A DNA stretch of 64,000 nt from positions 620,001-684,000 of the forward strand of contig NZ_FTMQ01000002.1 in NCBI RefSeq assembly GCF_900156055.1. Direction: 5' to 3'. The position numbers were made by a program, and so were the translations under genes. Shown piece by piece: positions 1-11,068 of this stretch (position 1 is its first letter; each line of letters opens with the position of its first letter). The notes under the pieces are model-generated. The model made no database searches. It was given only the letters and a program-made list of their open reading frames with translations, and was not told the origin of the DNA. This DNA is from Rhizobium sp. RU33A (GTDB lineage: Bacteria > Pseudomonadota > Alphaproteobacteria > Rhizobiales > Rhizobiaceae).

Positions 1-504
1 GCACGGGATGGCGTTCTGACCGTTCCGGGCAATCATGAGTATTTCTTCGATGTCGATCGCTGGATGGCGCATTTCGCCGGCCAGAACATGCAGATCCTGT
101 CGAATTCGCATCGGGTGATCACCCGCGGCGAGGGGCAGCTGGTGGTTGCCGGTGTCACGGATCTGTCGGCGTCGCGCACCGGTGCCCCGGCGCCCGATGT
201 CGCCGCGGCGATCCGCAATGCGCCCGCCGAAGTGCCGGTCATTCTGTTGGATCATCAACCGAAGATGGCGGACCGTGCGGCCGAACTCGGCGTCGTGCTG
301 CAGTTGTCGGGTCACACTCATGGCGGCATGGTGCGTGGGCTCGATCGTCTCGTGGCCAATGCCAACAATGGTTATGTCTCGGGGTTCTACCAGATTGGCG
401 GCATGCAGCTCTACGTCAACAACGGTACGGGCCTCTGGCCTGGTTTCGCGTTGCGCCTCGGCGTGCCGTCTGAACTGACCGAATTCACGCTCAGGCGCGG
501 CTGA
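1..504 (+). CDS. Metallophosphoesterase, C-terminal part (cut by window start)
   Basis: This is the C-terminal 167 residues of a calcineurin-like metallophosphoesterase; the N-terminus lies before base 1 and the frame is open to the window edge. Two family metal-binding motifs are visible: GNHE near residue 10 and GHTHGG near residue 107, the latter supplying histidine ligands of the dinuclear metal centre. Spacing and the short tail resemble the YkuE/YaeI-type family, which includes membrane-associated phosphoesterases, but without the N-terminus neither a membrane anchor nor a substrate can be assigned. It converges on the chemoreceptor gene, with a strong hairpin between them. Confidence 0.85.
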   Translation, partial: ARDGVLTVPGNHEYFFDVDRWMAHFAGQNMQILSNSHRVITRGEGQLVVAGVTDLSASRTGAPAPDVAAAIRNAPAEVPVILLDHQPKMADRAAELGVVLQLSGHTHGGMVRGLDRLVANANNGYVSGFYQIGGMQLYVNNGTGLWPGFALRLGVPSELTEFTLRRG

Positions 505-523
505 GCGGGCAGGGACACGAGAA

Positions 524-549
524 CCGCCCGCGCCGGAGAGCGCGGGCGG
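524..549. terminator. Hairpin between convergent genes
   Basis: A perfect 10-bp GC-rich stem (CCGCCCGCGC, 524-533, with GCGCGGGCGG, 540-549) and a 6-nt loop lie 19 nt past the phosphoesterase stop and between two convergent genes. There is no good T-tract on either side, so it could be a bidirectional terminator or only an RNA-stabilising hairpin. Confidence 0.5.
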
Positions 550-600
550 CTTGTAGTTACGACGGAGGCGTTCTCTGTTCGCAGGATTGGCGAGCAGGCG

Positions 601-2334
601 TCAGGATGCAGCGCGGTAGGAGGTGGTCCGCATCCGGGCTGCCCGTTCGGCCGGTGTCCAGACCTCCTTGCCGCCGTCGCGGATCTCGCTGCGGCGGTTG
701 AGCTTGAAGCGATTGACGAGTTCGGCAAGCACCGAGGCGCCATCCGATACCGCTCGGCTGATCTCGGTCGACTGGGCGACCATGGCGGCGTTCGCCTTCG
801 TCATGCCGTCGACGTCGCTGACGGCACCGTTGATCGCTTCAAGGGCTGCCGTCTCTTCTGCCGCAGAGGTGGCGATGCGATCGACATTCTTGTCGATGGC
901 CGATACGAATTTCTCGATCTCCTGAAGCACGCGGCCCGTCTCGCCGACAAGACGGACGCCTTCCTGGACCTCGTTGGCCGAGGTGCTGACCAGCGTCTTG
1001 ATTTCCTTCGCCGCATTGGCCGATCGCTGGGCGAGTTCGCGCACCTCCTGGGCGACGACGGCAAAGCCCTTGCCGGCTTCACCTGCACGGGCCGCCTCGA
1101 CGCCCGCATTGAGCGCGAGCAGATTGGTCTGGAAGGCGATCTCGTCGATCACGCCGATGATCTTGCCGATCTCGTTGGACGCATCCTCAATCCGTTGCAT
1201 CGCGCTGACGGTGTCGCCTACCACGGCAACCGATGACGTGGCGGCGGCGCGCGCTTCCGTTGCGATCTGGCGGGTCTCCCGCGTCTGTTCGGTCGCCGTC
1301 CTCAGTTTGACTGTCGCTTCTGACAGGGCCGCTGCCGTCTGCTCGAGAGCGACGACCTGCTGGTGAGTCCGGTCGGACAGCTCTTCGGCTGAGTTCTTCA
1401 TCGTGCTGCCGTTGCGGGCCAGTTCGTGGGTCTGATCGAGCACGCCGGATAGCGTCTGCTGGAAGGCGCTGATCGATGCGTTGAAGTCACGCCGGAGTGG
1501 TTCGAACTCAGTGCTGAAGGGCTGGTCGAGGGTAACACGGATATTGCTTTCGGCGAGACGGCCGAGGCCAGCGCCAAGCTCCTCGATGACGCGAATGCGC
1601 TCCGTGACATCGGTGGCGAACTTGACCACCTTCAGCACCTTGCCGTCCACATCCATGATCGGATTGTAGGAGGCCTGGATATGGATCTTCTTTCCGCCCT
1701 TGCCGAAACGGGTGAACTGGTCGGCAACGAACCGGCCTTCGCCAAGGCCACGCCAGAAATCGCGGTATTCGCCGGAGGCGGCATAGTCCCCATCGCAGAA
1801 GATGGAATGATGGCGTCCAACGATTTCGGACAGGGAGTAGCCCATGGCGCCGAGGAAGTTTGCATTGGCATGCAGGATCTCACCCTCCGGCGTGAATTCG
1901 ATAATCGCCTGGGCGCGATCAAGGGCTGCAAGCTTGCCTTCGGCATCCAGCGACTTCAGCTTCATCGCGGTGATGTCGGTGGCAAACTTGACGACCTTGT
2001 GCGGGCGGCCGCCCTTGAGGACCGGATTATAGGTCGCCTCGATCCAGATTTCACGGCCGCCCTTGGCGACCCGCTTGTATTGGCGCTGGTCAAAATTGCC
2101 GGCTGCCAGATTGCGCCAGAACTGCTTGTATTCAGCGGAACCGGCCTCCGCCTTCGTGACGAACATGCGATGATGCTGACCGACGATCTCGTGGGGCTGA
2201 TAGCCCATCGCCTTCAGGAAATTCTCGTTTGCGTGGAGGATGCGGCCTTCGAGGTCGAACTCGATGATGGCCTGGGATTTTTCGAGGGCGTTGAGGATGG
2301 ACCGGGCATCGCTGCCAAAGGCGAAAAGGGACAT
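601..2334 (-). CDS. Soluble methyl-accepting chemotaxis protein with two PAS domains
   Basis: This 577-residue chemoreceptor carries two tandem PAS domains (about 10-120 and 132-242), each with a repeated AIIEF...G.ILHAN.NF pattern and ending in a KFATD motif. A HAMP-like linker and a long helical signalling domain follow. The signalling hairpin tip is clear ([20 protein letters not shown], about residues 395-415). No transmembrane segment is present, so it should signal from the cytoplasm, sensing redox, oxygen or a small ligand through PAS in the manner of Aer-like receptors. There is no C-terminal CheR-tethering pentapeptide. No che genes lie nearby, so it is probably an orphan receptor feeding the main chemotaxis array. 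PAS cofactors cannot be read from sequence. Confidence 0.93.
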   Translation of the reverse strand: MSLFAFGSDARSILNALEKSQAIIEFDLEGRILHANENFLKAMGYQPHEIVGQHHRMFVTKAEAGSAEYKQFWRNLAAGNFDQRQYKRVAKGGREIWIEATYNPVLKGGRPHKVVKFATDITAMKLKSLDAEGKLAALDRAQAIIEFTPEGEILHANANFLGAMGYSLSEIVGRHHSIFCDGDYAASGEYRDFWRGLGEGRFVADQFTRFGKGGKKIHIQASYNPIMDVDGKVLKVVKFATDVTERIRVIEELGAGLGRLAESNIRVTLDQPFSTEFEPLRRDFNASISAFQQTLSGVLDQTHELARNGSTMKNSAEELSDRTHQQVVALEQTAAALSEATVKLRTATEQTRETRQIATEARAAATSSVAVVGDTVSAMQRIEDASNEIGKIIGVIDEIAFQTNLLALNAGVEAARAGEAGKGFAVVAQEVRELAQRSANAAKEIKTLVSTSANEVQEGVRLVGETGRVLQEIEKFVSAIDKNVDRIATSAAEETAALEAINGAVSDVDGMTKANAAMVAQSTEISRAVSDGASVLAELVNRFKLNRRSEIRDGGKEVWTPAERAARMRTTSYRAAS

Positions 2335-2586
2335 GCAAATCTCTAAGTTTTGGAGCGGCTACGCAAACCTGCCGCTTTGAAACGATTATATCTGCTAACT
2401 TACTGAAGCCTTAAAAATGGGGCTGGTGTCGCGTTGGGTTGACAGTTTTCTTGCTGGTTGCGACGCCGTCCAGAGAACACTCGCTGTTATCGATGCGACA
2501 TGTTTCGTCGCAGCATGGTCTTCTGGCTTTCATGCGGGCAATCTAGCTTTGTCGGATCAATCTTTGCCGCCAAGGGAGCGTTTTCC

Positions 2587-5013
2587 ATGAAGAGCCATGC
2601 GCGTGTCGTCGTCATCGGCGGGGGTGTCGTCGGGTGTTCGGTCCTCTATCACCTGACCAAGTTCGGCTGGACCGACGTGGTGCTTCTGGAGCGTTCGGAG
2701 CTGACCTCCGGCTCGACCTGGCATGCGGCCGGCGGCATGCACACGATCAACGGTGATCCGAACGTCGCCAAGCTGCAGAAATACACGGTCGAGCTCTACA
2801 AGGAGATCGAGGAATATTCCGGCCAGGACATCGGGTTGCACATGACCTCGGGCCTGATGCTGGCGGCCACCAAGGAGCGCTTCGACTGGATGAAGTCGCT
2901 GCTTGCCAAGGGCAAGTATGCCGGCGGCGAGGCGACGCTGATTTCGGCGCAGGAAGCCTATGAGATGATGCCGCTGCTCGACCCCAAGCAGTTTGTCGGC
3001 GCGGTCTTTGATCCGCATGAAGGCCATCTCGATCCTTATGGCACCACCCATGCCTATGCGAAGTCGGCCAAGAAGAACGGTGCCGAGATCTATCTGCACA
3101 CCAAGGTCGAGGATCTGGTGCAGCTGGAAGACGGCACCTGGCGGGTGATCACGAATAAGGGCGAGATCCGGGCCGAGCATGTCGTCAATGCCGCCGGCCT
3201 CTGGGCGCGTGAAGTCGGCCGCATGGTCGGGCTGGAACTGCCGGTGCTGGCCATGGAGCACATGTATCTGATCACCGAGGACATGCCGGAGGTCATCGAA
3301 TTCAACAAGACGACCGGCAAGGAGCTGATGCACTGCGTCGATTTCGATGGCGAGATCTATATCCGACAGGAGCGCAACGGCATGCTGATGGGCACCTATG
3401 AAAAGGATTGCCGTCCCTGGTCGCCGATCGAGACACCCTGGACCTTCGGCCATGAGCTTCTGGCGGAAGACCTCGAGCGCATTACCAACGAGCTTGAAAT
3501 CGGCTTCCGGCATTTCCCGGCCTTCAACAATGCCGGTATCAAGAAAATCATCAACGGCCCCTTTACCTTCTCGCCGGACGGTAACCCGCTGGTCGGCCCC
3601 GTGCGCGGCATGACGAATTTCTGGTCGGCCTGTGCGGTCATGGCCGGCTTCTCTCAGGGCGGCGGCGTGGGCTTGGCACTTGCCAACTGGATCATCGAGG
3701 GCGATCCGGGCTTTGATGTGTTTGCCATGGATGTCTGCCGTTACGGCGATTATGCGACACTTGCCTATACCAACGCCAAGGTTCGCGAGAATTACTCCCG
3801 CCGCTTCTCGATCCGCTATCCGAACGAAGAGCTTCCGGGCGCACGCCCGCTGCTGACAACGCCTGTCTACGATAAGCTGAAGGCGGCCGGTGCCGTGTTC
3901 GGCGCGTCCTATGGTCTGGAAACTCCGCTCTGGTTTGCACCTGAGGGTGTCGAGGACGCCTTTTCCTGGCGTCGCTCCACCGATTTCGAGGCTGTGGGCC
4001 GTGAGGCCAAAGCCGTGCGCGAGAGCGTCGGCCTGATGGAGACCTCGGGCTTTGCCAAATACATGGTGAGCGGGGTGGGCTCACGCGCCTGGCTGGATCA
4101 CATGCTGGCCTGCAAGCTACCGGAAGTCGGCCGCATGGCGCTGGCGCCGATGCTGAACGAGGCGGGCAAGCTGATCGGTGACTTCACGGTTGCCAATCTC
4201 GATGACGAGGATTTCCTGATCATCGGCTCCGGCATCGCCGAGGATTATCATATGCGCTGGTTCGAGAGCCATCTGCCGGAGGATGGTTCCGTCGATATTG
4301 AGGCCCTCAACCTCAGCCTTGTGGGCTTGTCGATCGCAGGACCGAAGTCGCGCGAGGTGCTCGCCAAGCTCACCCATCTCGAAGTGTCCGACACCGCACT
4401 GCCCTTCATGGCGATCCGCGAGATGGATCTTGGCATGGCGCCAGTCATGCTCGGCCGCGTCAGCTATACCGGCGATCTCGGCTATGAGATCTGGATGCGC
4501 CCCGAATACCAGCGCTACGTCTTCGATACGCTGATGGAGGCAGGGGCGGAGTTCGGCATCACGCTCTTCGGTCTGCGCGCGCTGAATGCACTCAGGTTGG
4601 AGAAGAGCTTCGGCAGCTGGTCGCGGGAATATCGTCCGCTTTACGGGCCGCTTGAAGCGGGGCTGTCGCGCTTCGTCGCGCTCAAGAAAGAGGCGAGCTT
4701 CATCGGCAAGCAGGCGGCAATGGAGGAGAAGCTGTCCGGCGGTACGCTCCGGCTGCGGACCTTCATTATCGATGCTAAGGATGCGGATGTGATCGGTGAC
4801 GAGCCTATCTCTTACAAGGGGGAGGTGCGCGGCTGGGTGACGTCGGGTGGCTTTGCCCATCCGAGCGGGGTCTCGGTCGCAATCGGCTATGTTCCGAAGG
4901 AGATCGCAGACGAAATCGACGGCTGGGAAGTGGAGATTCTTGGGGAAATCTTGCCGGCCAGGCTCCAGCCTCAGTCGCTTTTTGACGCCAACGGGTCGCG
5001 AATGAGAAACTGA
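2587..5013 (+). CDS. Dimethylglycine/sarcosine dehydrogenase-like FAD oxidoreductase with GcvT domains
   Basis: This 808-residue protein begins with a DAO-type FAD-binding fold (VVVIGGGVVGCS then an acidic LLER) followed by STWHAAGG, the segment that in this family surrounds the covalent-flavin histidine. The C-terminal half is a glycine-cleavage T (aminomethyltransferase) fold that binds tetrahydrofolate. The family oxidatively demethylates dimethylglycine, sarcosine or related N-methylamines and passes the one-carbon unit to folate. The start is placed at ATG 2587, behind a GGGAG site and directly before the dinucleotide fold; an upstream in-frame start at 2458 would add 43 atypical residues. 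It precedes the liv importer in the same direction but is separated by a hairpin, so it is probably its own unit. The exact substrate is not resolved. Confidence 0.88.
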   Translation: MKSHARVVVIGGGVVGCSVLYHLTKFGWTDVVLLERSELTSGSTWHAAGGMHTINGDPNVAKLQKYTVELYKEIEEYSGQDIGLHMTSGLMLAATKERFDWMKSLLAKGKYAGGEATLISAQEAYEMMPLLDPKQFVGAVFDPHEGHLDPYGTTHAYAKSAKKNGAEIYLHTKVEDLVQLEDGTWRVITNKGEIRAEHVVNAAGLWAREVGRMVGLELPVLAMEHMYLITEDMPEVIEFNKTTGKELMHCVDFDGEIYIRQERNGMLMGTYEKDCRPWSPIETPWTFGHELLAEDLERITNELEIGFRHFPAFNNAGIKKIINGPFTFSPDGNPLVGPVRGMTNFWSACAVMAGFSQGGGVGLALANWIIEGDPGFDVFAMDVCRYGDYATLAYTNAKVRENYSRRFSIRYPNEELPGARPLLTTPVYDKLKAAGAVFGASYGLETPLWFAPEGVEDAFSWRRSTDFEAVGREAKAVRESVGLMETSGFAKYMVSGVGSRAWLDHMLACKLPEVGRMALAPMLNEAGKLIGDFTVANLDDEDFLIIGSGIAEDYHMRWFESHLPEDGSVDIEALNLSLVGLSIAGPKSREVLAKLTHLEVSDTALPFMAIREMDLGMAPVMLGRVSYTGDLGYEIWMRPEYQRYVFDTLMEAGAEFGITLFGLRALNALRLEKSFGSWSREYRPLYGPLEAGLSRFVALKKEASFIGKQAAMEEKLSGGTLRLRTFIIDAKDADVIGDEPISYKGEVRGWVTSGGFAHPSGVSVAIGYVPKEIADEIDGWEVEILGEILPARLQPQSLFDANGSRMRN

Positions 5014-5060
5014 ACCGTTTTCGACATAAATGGGCTTGCTTTAGTTCCATCCAATAGAAA

Positions 5061-5082
5061 GCAGGTCGCGCCCGCGACCTGC
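5061..5082 (+). terminator. Candidate terminator after the dehydrogenase gene
   Basis: A perfect 10-bp inverted repeat (GCAGGTCGCG / CGCGACCTGC) with a 2-nt centre lies 47 nt past the dehydrogenase stop. T-rich runs follow about 12 to 25 nt later, not immediately after it. It probably separates the dehydrogenase transcript from livH, but it could also be a protein-binding palindrome. Confidence 0.45.
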
Positions 5083-5286
5083 TGATTTCGTAAGCTTTTT
5101 CTGCTGCTTTTTTGTGTGACCTGTTATCTCTGGGGCGAAAGCGCCTGTTAACAGTAACATTTTGTCTGACGCCTGCCTTTTTGGCTTCACATTTTCGGAC
5201 AAAGCGATATGGAATCCCCCGACGCCTATGCCCGCAAGGGATAACAAAATGAGACGCAACAGCAAGGCGCGTCCGGGGGATAATAT

Positions 5287-6189
<903 letters not shown>

Positions 6190-6193
6190 TCCC

Positions 6194-7588
6194 ATGACTA
6201 CTTCTGAAAACGTAAATGGTGCCGCGTCGTCCGGCACCCTGGCGCGCGCCATCAAGGAAGGCCTGTTCGCCGGTATCATCGCACTTGGTCTGTTCAGCCT
6301 CTACATCGGCATCAAGACCGATCAGAATATGGCGAATGAACTGATCTGGTACACGCGTCCCGGCCTGCTCGCAGTGTTCGTAGTGATCGCCGCAGTCGGC
6401 CGCTTCGCGATGGTGGCGTTCATTGCGCCATGGTTCGCGGCCCGCCGGGAAAAGAAGTCCGCTTCCGTTCCCGTGCACGAGATTGATGCGCAGCCGTCAT
6501 TCTTCAAGACGCATTTCCTGAAGATCGCGCTGCTTGCGCTGATCCTCTACCCGCCGGTCATCGTTGCGCTGACCGGGGTTCAGGGTTCTCTCAAGTATGT
6601 CGATAACTTCGGCATCCAGATCCTGATCTACGTCATGCTTGCCTGGGGGCTCAACATCGTTGTCGGTCTCGCTGGCCTGCTCGATCTCGGTTACGTCGCC
6701 TTCTATGCAGTCGGTGCCTATTCCTACGCACTGCTTGCCCAGAATTTCGGCCTGTCTTTCTGGCTGCTTCTGCCGCTCGCCGGTATCCTGGCCGCCTTCT
6801 GGGGTATCATCCTGGGCTTCCCGGTGCTGCGTCTCCGAGGGGACTATCTGGCTATCGTGACGCTCGCCTTCGGGGAAATCATCCGACTGGTGCTGATCAA
6901 CTGGCAGGACGTTACCAAGGGTACCTTCGGTATCTCCAGCATTCCGAAGGCGACGCTGTTCGGCATGCCTTTCGATGCTTCGGCCGGCGGTTTTGCCAAG
7001 ACTTTCGGCCTGCCGATGTCATCAGCCTATTACAAGATCTACCTGTTCTATGTGATCCTGGCGCTGTGCTGCCTGACGGCTTATGTCACGATCAAGCTTC
7101 GCCGCATGCCGATCGGCCGTGCATGGGAAGCGCTGCGTGAAGACGAGATCGCCTGCCGCTCGCTCGGCATCAACACCGTCACGACCAAGCTTACGGCTTT
7201 CGCGATCGGTGCGATGTTCGGCGGCTTCGCTGGCTCCTTCTTCGCTGCACGTCAGGGCTTCGTTTCGCCGGAAAGCTTCGTGTTCCTCGAATCTGCCGTC
7301 ATCCTTGCCATCGTCGTTCTCGGCGGCATGGGATCGCTGACGGGCATCGCGATTGCGGCGATCGTTATGATCGGCGGCACCGAAGCTCTGCGTGAGATGG
7401 AGTTCCTCAAGGTCATCTTCGGCCCCGAATTTACACCGGAACTGTACCGCATGATCCTCTTCGGCCTCGCCATGGTGATCGTCATGCTGTTCAAGCCGCG
7501 CGGTTTCGTCGGCAGCAGAGAACCGACGGCCTTCCTCAAGGAACGCAAGGCCGTCTCGGGCAGCTTCACCAAGGAGGGTCACGGCTAA
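6194..7588 (+). CDS. livM: Branched-chain amino-acid ABC transporter permease LivM
   Basis: This is a 464-residue permease partner of LivH. The typical LivM core begins near residue 105 with several membrane helices and the segment [19 protein letters not shown]. The coupling loop ([19 protein letters not shown]) lies near residues 305-325. An extra N-terminal region of roughly 100 residues contains two predicted membrane helices and a charged loop; extended LivM proteins are common in alphaproteobacteria. Its stop codon overlaps the livG start by one base, which implies translational coupling. Substrate specificity depends mainly on the binding protein encoded by livJ downstream. Confidence 0.95.
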   Translation: MTTSENVNGAASSGTLARAIKEGLFAGIIALGLFSLYIGIKTDQNMANELIWYTRPGLLAVFVVIAAVGRFAMVAFIAPWFAARREKKSASVPVHEIDAQPSFFKTHFLKIALLALILYPPVIVALTGVQGSLKYVDNFGIQILIYVMLAWGLNIVVGLAGLLDLGYVAFYAVGAYSYALLAQNFGLSFWLLLPLAGILAAFWGIILGFPVLRLRGDYLAIVTLAFGEIIRLVLINWQDVTKGTFGISSIPKATLFGMPFDASAGGFAKTFGLPMSSAYYKIYLFYVILALCCLTAYVTIKLRRMPIGRAWEALREDEIACRSLGINTVTTKLTAFAIGAMFGGFAGSFFAARQGFVSPESFVFLESAVILAIVVLGGMGSLTGIAIAAIVMIGGTEALREMEFLKVIFGPEFTPELYRMILFGLAMVIVMLFKPRGFVGSREPTAFLKERKAVSGSFTKEGHG

Positions 7589-8460
7589 TGGCCTCCGGGA
7601 ACACGACAATGAGCAATGACACGATCCTGAAAGTCGAGCATCTGTCGATGCGCTTTGGTGGCCTCATGGCCATCAACGACCTGTCCTTCGAAGCCAAGCG
7701 CGGCGAAATCACCGCGCTGATCGGGCCAAACGGTGCCGGCAAGACCACGGTCTTCAACTGCATCACCGGCTTCTATCGGCCGACCATGGGCATGATCACC
7801 CTGATCCAGAAATCCGGTGACCGCCATCTCCTCGAGCGGCTGCCAGACTTCGAGATCCCCAAGAAGGCAAAGGTGGCGCGGACGTTCCAGAACATCCGTT
7901 TGTTCTCCGGTCTGACGGTTCTCGAAAACCTTCTGGTGGCGCAGCACAATGCCCTGATGAAGGCATCCGGTTACACCGTACTCGGCCTGCTCGGCTTGCC
8001 GGCCTACAAGAAGGCCGAGTCTGAATCGATCGAGAAGGCTCGCTATTGGCTCGAGAAAGCGGATCTGGTCGAGCGCGCCGATGATCCGGCTGGCGATCTG
8101 CCCTATGGCGCCCAGCGTCGTCTGGAGATCTGCCGTGCCATGTGCACGGGTCCGGAGCTTCTGTGCCTGGATGAGCCGGCTGCCGGTCTCAACCCGAAGG
8201 AGTCTTTGGCGCTCAACACGCTGTTGCGCGCTATCCGCAATGAAGGCACCTCGCTGCTCCTCATCGAGCACGACATGTCAGTCGTCATGGAGATTTCCGA
8301 TCACGTCGTCGTCCTGGAATACGGCCAGAAGATCTCCGACGGCACACCTGATCACGTCAAGAACGACCCGAAGGTCATCGCGGCCTATCTGGGTGTCGAG
8401 GATGAAGAATTGGAAGAAGTGATCCACGAAGTCGAAGCGATTGCCGGAGGAGAGCACTGA
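7588..8460 (+). CDS. livG: Branched-chain amino-acid ABC transporter ATPase LivG
   Basis: This 290-residue ABC ATPase has Walker A GPNGAGKTT, the LivG-type signature LPYGAQRRLEI in place of canonical LSGGQ, Walker B LLCLDEPAAGLNP and the switch histidine in LIEHDM. The family hallmark KVARTFQNIRLF lies after the Q-loop region. It energises transport through the LivH/LivM channel as a heterodimer with LivF. It overlaps livM by one base and livF by one base. An in-frame ATG at 7609 is an alternative start, but the first ATG preserves the stop-start overlap. The acidic C-terminal tail (about residues 270-290) is an unremarkable extension. Confidence 0.95.
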   Translation: MASGNTTMSNDTILKVEHLSMRFGGLMAINDLSFEAKRGEITALIGPNGAGKTTVFNCITGFYRPTMGMITLIQKSGDRHLLERLPDFEIPKKAKVARTFQNIRLFSGLTVLENLLVAQHNALMKASGYTVLGLLGLPAYKKAESESIEKARYWLEKADLVERADDPAGDLPYGAQRRLEICRAMCTGPELLCLDEPAAGLNPKESLALNTLLRAIRNEGTSLLLIEHDMSVVMEISDHVVVLEYGQKISDGTPDHVKNDPKVIAAYLGVEDEELEEVIHEVEAIAGGEH

Positions 8461-9188
8461 TGTCCTCTGAACCGCTTCTCAAGGTTTCCGGCGTCGAAAC
8501 CTATTACGGCAACATTCGCGCGCTCGCGGGCGTCGATGTCGAAGTGCACAAGGGTGAGATCGTGTCGCTGATCGGTGCCAATGGTGCCGGCAAGTCGACG
8601 CTGATGATGACCATCTGCGGCAGCCCGCAGGCGCGTGCCGGTCAGGTGGTCTTCGACGGCGAAGACATCACCGAGATGCCGACGCACCTGATTGCCCGTC
8701 GTCGCATTGCGCAGTCGCCGGAAGGCCGCCGCATTTTCCCGCGCATGACCGTGCTCGAGAACCTGCAGATGGGCGCCGGCCTCGACAACCTGAAATACTT
8801 CAAGGAGGACGTGGAGAAGGTGTTCACCATGTTCCCTCGTCTGAAGGAGCGCCAGAGCCAGCGCGGCGGTACGCTCTCCGGTGGCGAGCAGCAGATGCTG
8901 TCGATCGGTCGCGCTCTGATGTCGCGTCCGAAGCTGCTTCTCCTGGACGAGCCGTCGCTCGGTCTTGCGCCGCTGATCGTCAAGGGCATCTTCGAGCAGA
9001 TCAAGCGGCTCAATAAGGAAGAAGGCCTGACCGTCTTCCTCGTCGAGCAGAATGCTTTCGCCGCACTGAAGCTGTCCGACCGTGCCTATGTCATGGTCAA
9101 TGGCAAGGTGACGATGAGTGGTACGGGTAAGGAACTGCTGGCCGATCCGTCGGTTCGCGCGGCCTATCTCGAAGGCGGCCATCACTGA
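8460..9188 (+). CDS. livF: Branched-chain amino-acid ABC transporter ATPase LivF
   Basis: This 242-residue ABC ATPase has Walker A GANGAGKST, signature LSGGEQQML, Walker B LLLLDEPSLGLAP and the switch region VEQN. The segment IAQSPEGRRIFPRMTV is characteristic of LivF rather than LivG. It is the second nucleotide-binding subunit of the importer. Its start overlaps the livG stop (TGATG), and the next gene begins 18 nt later, so it is part of the same transcript. Confidence 0.95.
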   Translation: MSSEPLLKVSGVETYYGNIRALAGVDVEVHKGEIVSLIGANGAGKSTLMMTICGSPQARAGQVVFDGEDITEMPTHLIARRRIAQSPEGRRIFPRMTVLENLQMGAGLDNLKYFKEDVEKVFTMFPRLKERQSQRGGTLSGGEQQMLSIGRALMSRPKLLLLDEPSLGLAPLIVKGIFEQIKRLNKEEGLTVFLVEQNAFAALKLSDRAYVMVNGKVTMSGTGKELLADPSVRAAYLEGGHH

Positions 9189-9206
9189 GCGCGGGGAGTA
9201 TTTGAC

Positions 9207-9560
9207 ATGCAAGGTTTGTTTTTCGAAAGCGACACGACAGTTCGTCTCGTGCTGCGTTTCCTCGTTCTGCTCCTCGGCTTCTGGACCGCCTGGCGCACGG
9301 GCAAGGCCGCAGCGGAAGGCTGGGACGGCTATGGCACGGTTCTCGTCTATGTGCTCGGGCTGGGTTTTGCCATGCGTTTCCTGCACTATTCGCTGTTTGC
9401 CGGACCGTTCCTGAGCCCCTTCTATTACATCGTCGACGTCGTAATCCTGATGGCGTTTGCAGCGGCTGGTTTCCAGGCGCGCCGTACCACGCAGATGGTC
9501 GACAACTATTACTGGCTCTACGAGAGAACTTCGTATTTCTCGTGGAAGAACAAAGATTGA
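9207..9560 (+). CDS. Small three-helix membrane protein in the liv operon (DUF6867-like)
   Basis: This 117-residue protein has three hydrophobic segments (about 13-30, 43-65 and 70-90) and a short C-terminal tail rich in Arg, Tyr and Trp ending in WKNKD. It lies between livF and livJ, 18 nt after livF, on the same strand. From memory it fits the DUF6867 family found in this position in rhizobial liv operons; no function is established. Position and size suggest an accessory membrane component or a stabiliser of the importer, but this is only inferred from context. Confidence 0.75.
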   Translation: MQGLFFESDTTVRLVLRFLVLLLGFWTAWRTGKAAAEGWDGYGTVLVYVLGLGFAMRFLHYSLFAGPFLSPFYYIVDVVILMAFAAAGFQARRTTQMVDNYYWLYERTSYFSWKNKD

Positions 9561-9726
9561 CAAGTTGTTGTTTTCTGTCGCAGATTGGCGACAGAGGGCT
9601 ACGGCATGGCATAAAACAAGGCCTCGGCCTGATACAAAAGAGTGGAACAGTTTTCCGGCGCAGTCACAGCGGGTATTGCGCAGGGTTTTTATCCTAAACC
9701 CGCACAAAAAACTTGGGAGCTACAAT

Positions 9727-10842
9727 ATGAAGAAGTCTCTTCTTTCGGCAGTTGCGCTGACGGCCATGGTTGCCTTCAGCGGCAGCGCGTATGCCGAGAT
9801 CCTGGTCGGCGTCGCCGGCCCGCTGACTGGCCCGAACGCTGCCTTCGGTGCGCAGCTGCAGAAGGGTGCCGAGCAGGCTGCTGCCGACATCAACGCAGCT
9901 GGTGGCATCAACGGCGAAATGATCAAGGTTGTGCTCGGCGATGACGTCTCCGACGCCAAGCAGGGCGTTTCGGTCGCCAACAAATTCGTCGCCGACGGCG
10001 TCAAGTTCGTCATCGGTCACTTCAACTCGGGCGTTTCGATCCCGGCGTCTGAAGTCTATGCCGAAAACGGCATCCTGCAGATCACGCCTGCTTCGACCAA
10101 CCCGAACTACACCGAGCGCGGCCTGTGGAACACCTTCCGCGTCTGCGGTCGTGACGACCAGCAGGGCGCAGTTGCCGGCAAGTACATCGCCGACAACTTC
10201 AAGGACGGCAAGGTTGCCGTTGTTCACGACAAGACGCCTTACGGCCAGGGTCTTGCCGACGAAACCAAGAAGGCGATGAACGAACTGGGCATCACCGAAG
10301 TGATCTACGAAGGCATCACTGCCGGCGAAAAGGATTACTCGGCCCTCATCGCCAAGATGAAGGAAGCCGGCGTCACCGTCGTCTACTTCGGCGGTCTGCA
10401 CACGGAAGCCGGCCTGATCATGCGTCAGATGGACAGCCAGGGCCTGGAAGCGACCCTGATGTCTGGCGACGGCATCACCTCGAACGAACTTGCTTCGATC
10501 GCCGGTGACGCAGTCGACGGTACGCTCATGACCTTCCCGCCGGACCCGCGCAAGAACCCGAACGCTGCCGACGCCGTGAAGAAGTTCCGCGATGCTGGCT
10601 TCGAGCCTGAAGCCTACACGCTGTACTCCTACGCTGCCCTCCAGGTCATTGCTGACGCCGCCAAGGCTGCAGCTTCGGCCGACTCGGAAGCCGTTGCTAC
10701 GGCTCTGAAGGAAAAGGGTCCGTTCACGACCGTCATCGGCGAACTCTCGTTCGACGCCAAGGGCGACATCACCCGTCCGGACTACGTCATGTACACCTGG
10801 AAGAAGGGCGAGGACGGCAAGTACTCGTACTTCCAGGACTAA
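9727..10842 (+). CDS. livJ: Branched-chain amino-acid ABC transporter substrate-binding protein
   Basis: This 371-residue periplasmic binding protein has a clear signal peptide of about 23 residues ending SGSAYA, then the mature start [18 protein letters not shown] typical of Leu/Ile/Val-binding proteins. The ATG at 9727 is preceded by a GGGAG site at 9714-9718; in-frame sequence upstream is not protein-like. A 166-nt gap separates it from the previous gene and could hold its own promoter or an RNA-processing site, as binding proteins are often made in excess of their permeases. Its codon use is the most biased of the cluster, consistent with strong expression. A strong terminator follows. 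Confidence 0.95.
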   Translation: MKKSLLSAVALTAMVAFSGSAYAEILVGVAGPLTGPNAAFGAQLQKGAEQAAADINAAGGINGEMIKVVLGDDVSDAKQGVSVANKFVADGVKFVIGHFNSGVSIPASEVYAENGILQITPASTNPNYTERGLWNTFRVCGRDDQQGAVAGKYIADNFKDGKVAVVHDKTPYGQGLADETKKAMNELGITEVIYEGITAGEKDYSALIAKMKEAGVTVVYFGGLHTEAGLIMRQMDSQGLEATLMSGDGITSNELASIAGDAVDGTLMTFPPDPRKNPNAADAVKKFRDAGFEPEAYTLYSYAALQVIADAAKAAASADSEAVATALKEKGPFTTVIGELSFDAKGDITRPDYVMYTWKKGEDGKYSYFQD

Positions 10843-10865
10843 TTCGATCCTTCATCGGACCGACG

Positions 10866-10892
10866 GAAAGCCCGGCCTCGCGCCGGGCTTTC
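10866..10892 (+). terminator. Rho-independent terminator of the liv operon
   Basis: An 11-bp perfect stem (GAAAGCCCGGC / GCCGGGCTTTC) with a 5-nt loop starts 24 nt past the livJ stop and is followed by TGCGTTTT. This is the best-formed intrinsic terminator in the window. Confidence 0.85.
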
Positions 10893-11018
10893 TGCGTTTT
10901 GGGGAGGATTTAGGAATTAGCCAATAGCCAATAGGTCGGCATTTGTATCTCGTGTCGCGCGTGACAGCGAAGACTTGAGAGCTGGTTCTTGCAAGATCGG
11001 ATCGCCTTGCCGATTTTA

Positions 11019-11066
<48 letters not shown>

Positions 11067-11068
11067 GC

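Noticed and set aside
2458..2586. Upstream start for the dehydrogenase gene
   Set aside because: The extra 43 residues are Arg/Cys-rich and unlike a signal peptide or FAD domain; the ATG at 2587 has a ribosome site and leads directly into the dinucleotide fold.
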